Of a stretch of 64,000 bases of DNA, positions 40,251 through 50,000 are shown piece by piece. Each line of letters begins with the position of its first letter. Within the stretch, counting starts at the first letter, position 1. A program made the translations under genes and the position numbers. The stretch is taken from contig JABMCL010002767.1 of the NCBI GenBank assembly GCA_018857735.1, forward strand, positions 1 through 64,000, written 5' to 3'. Source of the DNA: Alviniconcha marisindica (taxonomy: Eukaryota > Mollusca > Gastropoda > Provannidae). The notes below the pieces were generated by a model that made no database searches, was not told the DNA's origin, and saw nothing but the letters and a program-made list of their open reading frames with translations.

Positions 40251-43200
40251 TGCCATGTGGCAGCATGTTTTGCATACCATCGAGTAACTAGCACCCCCCA
40301 GCTACTCAACACGAGCCATAGAAAACAAGAGGAAAAAGAAGAAAAAAGCCCATCTCTTGACTCTGAACGAAAAATATCGAAGAACTATTGGGAAAAATGT
40401 CAGGAGAATGGGCCATTATCATCAAAAGGACAGGACAAAAAGAGCAAAAGGCCTTGGTAGCCGAAAAAAGAGGAGATAGAAAAGTGGACTGAAATGACAG
40501 CCCCGAAAGATACTGCAGACAGGGGGAGGTGCAGGGGGAGGGCGGGCGGGGGGGGAGGGGGGGGAGAGACACCAGACATCTCCGGCCTCCCTGCGGGGCA
40601 GCAGTGGTAGTGTAAGAGTGTTAGACTCATTTCAATTCACGCTGCACGAGCGCTGTACCACCCTTTGCAGCCGAACTGCGGAGCTGACGAGAACCCCACT
40701 GCAATGTGATTTGTGAGCAGACAGACCGACCACCAGGGATTTACGGAGAGAGCGTACGTCGGGGCCATAATGCTTGCTCCCAAGCAAGCATTATGGCCCC
40801 GACGTACGCTCTCTCCGTTTGTCCTCGGCAACACAATGGGGTTCTTTCCATCTACCACTCGTGACCATCTCTCCCAAAACTGGTCGTTACTGTCGGTAGC
40901 GTGTCTGTCTTCGGCCACTGTTGACTCGCAGTCGGACTTTATATTGCGTTCACCATTGTGTATGCAGTACGTCGTTCTCACTCGTGAGGTACAGACGAAT
41001 GGACTGTATGTAATATACTAAACCATCGTGAATCATACTGGGCTTCGCTACCGGGTCGACTAAGGATTAACAAACAACCAATATCTATCTCCCTAGAGCT
41101 CATCTTAAGAGAGAGAAGGGGGCTGGGGGGAGTGGGAGGGGGTAAGGAGATGGGTGGCAGGGCAAGGAGCACTGCCAGTCTGTCACCATCCAAATGAAGA
41201 TGCCAAGAGCATCTCCGGAGGGGCAGTAATTATACAAATTATATTGTACGGCACAGGGGAATAAAACGTTGGCTGATTGTGTCCTCTATTGGCGTTGTGG
41301 CGGTGCTGACCCCTGCACTCACTCACAGCAAAGACCTCCTTCCCGAGGGCACGATACTAGTCTTTGCTCACAGCAAAGACCTCCTTCCCGAGGGCACGAT
41401 ACTAGTCTTTGCTCACACCAAAGACCTCCTTCCCGAGGGCACAATACTAGTCTAAGCTCGCACCAAAGACCTCCTTCCCGAGGGCACGATACTAGTCTTT
41501 GCTCACACCAAAAACCTTCTTCCGAAGGGCACTTTACCAGTCTTTGCTCGCACCAAAGACTTCCTTCCCAAGGGCACTATACTAGTCTCTGCTCGCACCA
41601 GAGACCTCCTTCCCGAGGGCACTATACTAGTCTTTGCTCGCAGCAAAGACCTCCCTCCCGAGGGCAATGTCTTTGCTCGAAGCAAAACTGCTCCTGCAGA
41701 GCCGCTCACAAAATTTCATGTACGCAGCAATTTGATTTGTGAGATCGACCACACACAAAACAAAAAACAAAAATAGAAAGTCGGTGAGGATTCGCTTTGG
41801 AATAGAATTGGCGTTTTTCTATGCGTGTCCTTGGACTCGCATTAGCCGAGTGAAGATGGCTCTAATTGAATGGAGAGTGTCATCAGCCAAAACAAGCATG
41901 GCAAATTGCTATAGCTGTGCTTCTGTCAACAGTGTGTTTCTTCTTATAAGCATCATACACTGCTCAAAGAATTGGTGTATGGCTACCAAGAATATTGCAC
42001 AGAACTCGTCATGGGGGGGAAAAAGAAAGAGTAGTCATCTACAACACTCTCAGAAGAAAGGGTGGTGCATGCATGTGTGCAATTATTACCTCGTTTAGAC
42101 AATGCCTAGGACAAAACAATGTCCCGGTTTCTAGCAAGTAAGGAAGCTCTTGAATACTAACAGGCAAGGAATGCAGAAGAAGAATGTCCTTTATCAAGGA
42201 AATAATCCAAAGACAGTGCTGAAGCCAGAACAAAGTATTGATGCAACTGGAAATTATGGCTGCAAAACCTTCAGAAAAAACCTCAGCAGTACCCCCCCTT
42301 TTTCCAATAAAGCTTCCGAGAGAACCTCAGCAGTAAGACTCCCCCCCCCCCCCCTTCCCCATCCCCTCCCCCCAGCCCCACACAAATAGCCTCATCTTCG
42401 CGCGGACCCCTGCCACCCAGAAGCAAACTGACAACTTCTCTGCACTCCAGCTAGACAACATCTCTCCATCTGCACCAGGCTGGGGAAGAAAAATCCCCCA
42501 GGTACCAGGAACTGATATGTGGAGCTGAAACTGACAGCGGCAGGGAGGAAGGGGGGTGGGGAGGGGGGAAGGGTGTGGTTGGTTTGATTTTATTGGATCC
42601 TGATCATGTTTAGCGCCTGGATCCTGATCATGTTCAGCGCCCTTCTATGCACCTTTTCTGTCACCAATCTTGCTGTTGTCTGTAACCATCGCTAGTATAA
42701 AACGTACTACTCCTTAAGGATACAAATTTTACGTGTTCGTTGTAAAATGTAATATTATACGTATGCACATGGCTTGAAATGCGAATATAAGCTAGAAACT
42801 TGCAGTATGTCTTCCCAAAAAAATACAATCCTTCAAAATTATATCATAACCCCTCAAATTCAAACGTGACAACAACAAATTCATTTTGTTTTCAGCATCA
42901 TGCCATCATGCACTTGCTTTGAAAAATCAGCTGCCTTTCAAAACCGTGTCACCAGCAAAAACACAGCACAAATCACGCCAACTTCTTTACCTTTCTATGT
43001 TAAAATACTGTGGACTGATTCAGAAATTATGTGTCTATAGTGACCCCTATGTTGCCAGAGCTATCAACAGTTCCCACTCTTAAGCCTGGCAAAGGTTGGA
43101 AGATAGCTTGGCATGCTTCATCTACTGCCAGTAAATATACCTTTCCAGTTTCTACTTTCTCAGCTCATTTGACTTCATCTTCCCCTGAACCTCTTCCAGC

Positions 43201-45248
43201 ATTATGTAATGTGTGACATGAACAGTAAACCAGACTTCTGTTTGTGATTGAATGACTTGTGTTCTCCCCTAGTATGACCTTTGTGGTTGACTGGACGTTA
43301 ACTGGTTAAGGACCAAGAACCAATCAGTCCAGCATGGAAACAAACATGGTCTACATTGTTACACATTTTTACCAAAGTTCTGAACCATCACTATGACCTT
43401 GACCTTGAACACAGCAATCCAATATTTTTACAAGATACTCAGGTTTATGATAATATACCATCAAACTAAGTTTGGTTGCAAATGGGTCAGCAGCTCTGAA
43501 ATATTGTAAAAACAATCATATTTTGATTATGTGAGCCCTCATTGTGACCTTGGCACTGATGATAGTAAAACTATCTTTCAGTAAGACACTCCAGCTCATG
43601 ATAATGCATCACCATACTGAGTTTGGCTAAAAAAAGACTTTAAAAAGTTAATTGTCCAGAAGATACCATCTGGATAACATTCAACAAAGTCTTGAATATT
43701 CGCTGTGACATTGACCTTGAACATAGTAATCCTTCCACAAGACACTCTGACTTGTGATGCTGTACCCCCAAACAAGGTTTGCAAAAAGAAGGGTCAGAAG
43801 TTCCGAAGATGTAATAGAAATAGTCATATTTTGACTATATGAGCCCAAACTGTTACCTTCACCCTAAAAATAGCAACCCAATTTTTGCACAACAGTCTGG
43901 ATTATGATGATGTACCACCATACCAAGTTGGGTAACAAAAGTTCAGCAGTTCACCAGACAAACATTAACTGAACTTTTGCTGTGTCCTTGACCTTGAACA
44001 CAGCAATCCAATAATCATTAGAATCTAATATTTTCATTGGATATTATGGCTATAAAACAGTCATATTTTTATTATATACACTCTTACTGTGATCTTGACC
44101 TTGAAGATAGCAACCCATTTTTTTCACAGGATACCCCAACTCACAATGATGCACCACCATATCAAGTTTGGGTACAAAAGGCTGAACAGTTCAGAAGATA
44201 TCCTCTAGACAAAAGACACACACACAGAAAGACAGGCAGGTCTGATGGACATGGTGATAATTATAGTCAATAGCTCTAGGGTTGGTGCTGGGGGATGAAT
44301 CCAACTGTAGAAGATTTGTTTTCTTTTTGTGTGTGTGATTATTCTAGCACACAGAACCTATATTTCAAAGTAACAACCCTCACTTTGTAAAAGAACAGCC
44401 AACAGCAACATTTAAAGAATAAAAAATAAAAGTAACAAACTGTATGGGTTTAATAATACATGAGGAAAAGTGATATTATGCAGACAGTCCCTCGTCGATG
44501 AACAAAACTGAGATGGCATAATTTTGTTTTGAACTATTTAATGAGCATGACTGTGTGGCTAGAAAATAAATATGCACTGGTCAACCTGTATTCTCAGAGA
44601 TCCCTGACTGATCTGGATTTTGACTGCAGTTTCAAAACTCTCCTCAAGAGTGAAAAGGTCCAAGAAGTGAGCTTTGTGGGCCTCTGCTTGTAAGCCCTAC
44701 AGGCTCTAATCTGCCCTGATCTTTTATTGTAGGTTTGAAGCCAAGATTTTATTTTTTAATCTTGCATTCCAAAAGTTTCTGTAAGTCTAAGTCTGTTGGG
44801 AAGGATTTTGTGGTTAACTGCATCAAACGCTGCTGAAAGGTCAAGGAGGATAGGTGCAGAGACTTTACTTTCGGAGGTATTGAGCAGACCAGTGTTGATA
44901 TGCATGATGCTTGATATCTGACACCCAGGCAACCGTACCAGCTATAAAGAGGAAAAACACAAGTAAAAACTCACAAATACAGTCTGATTCATAGTCCAAC
45001 AATACAAAACAGCTTTCTTTACTTAACAGCCAACCATTTTGCATGAAAATTAATCTGACGATGATACACTAGGTTTGCCATGAAATAAAAAACACTTGTT
45101 GTGTAAGATTTGTTAAAGCCAGCTTATCAAGACTCTCTAGTTGCAGCTCATCAAGACTCTCTAGTTGCAGCTCATCATGACTCTAGTTGCAACAAAACTT
45201 ACCCAACTCGTGATTCACATTCTGTGGTAACCCACTCAGGCTCATTGT

Positions 45249-45338
<90 letters not shown>

Positions 45339-46960
45339 CTCTTTATTGTCTCTATGTAAAGAAATTTGCTTTCTGGCTCATTTAAGATTAGTAATTTAAT
45401 ATAGGAACATATATTATAGTAACATGTTCCTCAATGCTGCATCCAGTTTCCCTGTTAATTCCCATATCCAAACAATAAGAACAGAGACTTCATACCTATA
45501 TTTTGTACTAATGAACTCCAAAGCTGTTCCCAATTTCACTGTTAGTGCATGCGCCTGTGTCCACTATTTATAGCACTTAATCATTACTGCTCATCACTGT
45601 CACTTCCCACACTCAGTTTCACGGTTTGTTTTACTACCAGTGTCCATTATAATTGTACTATACTGATGCTCACCAATACTGTTAAAGCGCACAAGCTTAT
45701 TTCACTGTTAGCATCCAAATTTTACTGTTAGTGCATGTGCATGTCCACTATTTACAGCACTTACTCATTAATGCTCATCATTGTCACTTACCATACTCAA
45801 GTTTCACTGTTTGCTTTACTACCAGTGTCCATTATACTGTATACTATAGCGACACTCACCAATACTGTTAAGTTCACACAGTTTCACTGGCACAGTACAC
45901 TGGAATGAACACCTCTTTTAAAGCCTTGGTTCTGAAGGCTCTGGGCTGTGAAAATTTGTGCATGTGCACTCATGTCAATCTAAATTTGGGCAAAGGGGCA
46001 GTGCTCTCGGGGCATAAATCATTAACAGAAAGATGCAGTTCGGCAACTGTTTGAACGTAATGGCTGGCCTTGGAATGTTGAAGTGACCGATATGTGTGAA
46101 ACTGAAAGCACAGCACTGTCCACTAGTTAAGCCTTGCCTATTTGTATTCAGATTGTCCTTGCTTCTTGAAATAAGACAAAATTCACTTTCATCAACAGAA
46201 TGGTTTAGCAGATAGAAAGCTGAGAGTGAACTTTATGTCTGTGCCAAGTGTCATGTTCAAGCAATGGTCCGATTTCAAGATATTTGTGATAAACCAGCAG
46301 TGATCTGATTGTGTCAGACTTTGAAAAGAATTTGTTTCAAAAAAATTCAGCCTGCTATTTATAGGCAGGCCAACCCTTTAAGACCATGCTAATAATCAAG
46401 CAAATGAGGTCTCAGTTGAGGTTAGTCATTGCCCTGGGGTCATGGGTTTACTTTCATGGAAACATGACGAGAAAGGTTTCAAAGAAAAAGTGTTCCCAAA
46501 AGAGGGCTGTCCCAGGGTGGTCATTCATTAGAGACTGCATTCTACCAGTGTCCATTATATTATTATATAACTTATTACCACAACAATATACTCACCAATG
46601 CAGTTCATACACTGGTATTGGTAATAAATGTTGTGCCCCATTTCACTGATAGTACCTATTATATATATATATGTCCATTATTATTTATACACTATATAGC
46701 AAAGGTAATCAATGGTGTACCCGGTTTCACTGTCAGTGACAGCATAAATGTCCACCATAGCAAGAGTACCAGTTTTGTTGTCAGTACCTGTGTCCATTTA
46801 GTGCAGCTAGATGAAGTGGCGTCTCTCCACTGGTGTCAGTGCAACTGATGTTCACTGGTTTCAGAGCCAGCAAACTGCAATGAAATAAAACAACAATACC
46901 CATTATTTCTGATCAAGCTATGTTTGTAACAAGTTTGGTTAATGTATCCACACACATATG

Positions 46961-47014
<54 letters not shown>

Positions 47015-50000
47015 ATACAAACTTGTATACAATATGTATTACTGCATGTGTTTGAATTCATATAATGTTATTATAAAACCAACCAAACTACTGGTTTGCG
47101 TTATTCCAATGCTCAGTGAAATTCTCACAACCATTTTACCTGATCACATGCACCAGAAGTGTACTCATCTTGAGCTTCATCACTCAAGGCCAGAAATTCT
47201 GCCTTTCTAATTACTATTTTATGGTTTCCTATTCCAGTTTATTTTTCTCCAAATTGTCTATGTATCATGAACAGTTGAGTTTAACCTGCATTTGGCTAAT
47301 GGTTATTTTACTTTGCCCTGAAATCTCTGGTGTTGCTGACTGGGATAAAAACTGAATAAAATGGGGAGACATAAATGAGAAAGGCAAAATTTCAAACTCC
47401 AAGCACTGGTTTATGACATCCTTCTTCCAGCCACTACCATAATTGTTTATACCATAAGTCTCTGAAAACTCAGCCAACTGACAGTTTTTTCTTAGTGCTT
47501 AAATAGCAGTCACAAATAAAACTAAAATCATTTGAACAGAGAGAGAACTCTTCTTCTTCTTTTTCTAACCAGGGGTGGATGTGCCTCATGTTCACATGCA
47601 TGTTTCATCACTATGTTGCTTCCACAGTCTTATTAGTACCTAAACCTAAATACCAACAGTGTTGGTGAGTGTTCCTTCAGTGGCACAACCAATTCTGGCA
47701 GAGTTTGGAGAAAGGTACCAGAAAGCAAGGCTTGGGGTGTGGTAGAATTCCAGGCACTGTGGCAGTAGGTGAAGCATGCACAATAATATGCCAGTCTCCT
47801 TTGGGCTTAAAACTTCTCACAGCTCTGGATTCTCATCAGAAGGGACCTTAATACTGTATGCACACAGTGACACTGCTCCAAACAATTTCAGTGACATCCA
47901 TGGGGTCACTGACAATTCTGCAAAGGGTCTTTAGAAATGGTACATCTAATCAGTTGGAAGGACTTTTAGGGGTCAAATGATACTTGGACCCAGTGATATT
48001 TAATCAAAAGAGCTCTTTATATCAGCAAAGTGCCCCCCCCCTCCCCCTTATAAATGAATTTCCTCACCACCCCCCCCCCCCCCCCCTCCCCCCAGAGGCA
48101 CAGAAACAAACAAAAACAAAAAAACTTACTTTGGTTGCACTTGCACTATATAATAAACATTATATTTATAATTATAAGAGTTTTCATTTCAAACAAAAAG
48201 GATCAGACTTTCAGCCATGATATACTTAACTCCTTCACTGCCCCAGCCTGTAAAATGTTTGGGCTGAAATATACACAGATGCATCTTTAAAACAGTATAT
48301 TTGCCAATCCTTTAACCCATCCACTTTCAATGCTATGCGTTTTGATGAAATCCTGTCACATGCCAGTGTGAAAAAGAAGACAAAAAGGCTTAAGGGTTTC
48401 AGATTTCACACTTTCATTGGTTGTTTTCAAGTGACATCATGGCAGTGAAGGGGTTAATCAAAAGAATACTTTATACGAGTAGAGTGCCGTAACTTGTGTG
48501 CCAGCTCATTATGTTGCTGAATGAAAAACACTAACCGGAGAGCATAAATTTTATTAAATTTTAAAATCTTAGTCAGGCTGTTTCACCACTGGCTGATCTC
48601 TTGTTGGCATCTCTTGCTGGCACTGTCCAGGAAAAGGCAAGATTATTCATCTGAATAATACACAAGTCCATAAATATTCTGACAACACAAGCTGAGCATG
48701 ACATCAGAATACAAACAAGCTCCCAAACTTGTATCACTACTAATAAGGTGCATCATGGCAATGATTCATACATAATTTATGCACATACTAAAGTGTGCTT
48801 ATTATCAACTGTTCTGACTTAGTTGTGTTTGCTATTGTTTCCAATGCCTTTAAAGAAGTGTGAGCCAGCTAATTTTTATCTGAGATTTGAAAACTTTTAT
48901 TTTTGACCTGGCTGGTAATGGTATGGGGAAAAATTCAGTAATTGTCAATGTGTGATTCATCCCTAAGTGCCCCCATGCGGTTGACTGGATGTTAAAATGC
49001 AAGAAAGGTTTAAGTAATTGTTCTGCAATTTGTTTTATTGGGCAATTCAGGTGGGGTTGTTAACTCCCTTGACTTTTGCCCGGCATCGCTTAAGTCACTT
49101 GGCTGCTTTTGCTTCCGGTGCGTACTTCCTTCACAATGGAAGGCAGTGACAGTGAATTTGCGAATTTTACACTGTCAACTTTAAAGGCATTTTTGGAGGC
49201 CCGTAGTCATAATGTGTCTGGCAATAAGCAATAACTTGTTGCTCGTGCTATAGGATGCCCCTAAACGCATTTTTTCTATGAACTCGCGATCTTCAGGTCA
49301 GCCAAAAAACGATGCAAAGACACTTTTTCCACCCTCCATCCCCTTTCCACAGTAATTTTTGCAACTGCAACAGTATTGGCATTTGTGTTGCTTCGCGATT
49401 CTAGGTTCAACTTCCACTGTTATACACAGCGTGAAGCAACGCCTACTCAGAAATCAGCCCAGAAGTGCACTGCAATCTCTCGCGACTTCTTGCGCAAAAG
49501 ATTACAAAGCGCATTCACTCTAGCAAACCAGCTTCGCCGAATCGCCCAATGAACATAGGCTCTGAAGCACATGCTACTGTGTATCATAATAAGTACACTG
49601 AATGAACTTGTACTGAATTATTATATCCAAGAATTCACCTCAAAGTATTTTTGTCACAGCAAAAAAATAACTCACAACATGACTGATTCAAACTTCTCAC
49701 TGTAATCACAGTATATGTGCACATTATAAATATAATATATGCAAGTATCTATGTCAATATGACACCATGAGCATGTGCTTCTAAACATAGCTTACTCAGA
49801 TGGACACAGGGACAAAACAGCAGCCCACACAAGATGCCATAAACCAGCCATATAATCTGCATATCTGAGTATCGGCCCAGTATAATAATATTAATATTAA
49901 TAATCATTACAGTTACACTTCAAATGGGCTCACAAGCACCAGCTCACCATCTAAAAATAGCATTCTGAATCAAATCACCATGTGACTATCAGTTGTGCCA

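Larger units (their letters stand above)
33090..46787 (-). other. ANKS1 intron 2 (~13.7 kb)
   Basis: The longest complete intron. Contents are minisatellites at 33160-35170, a unique stretch at 35200-36700, (AC)n at 36818-36878, TIR element copy 2, SINE copy 2, (AC)n arrays, the perfect palindrome, the 45-bp repeat, a poly-C/poly-G pair near 42340-42570, the 165-bp repeat, and the 185-bp repeat beside exon 2. No coding sequence was recognised on either strand. Confidence 0.8.
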
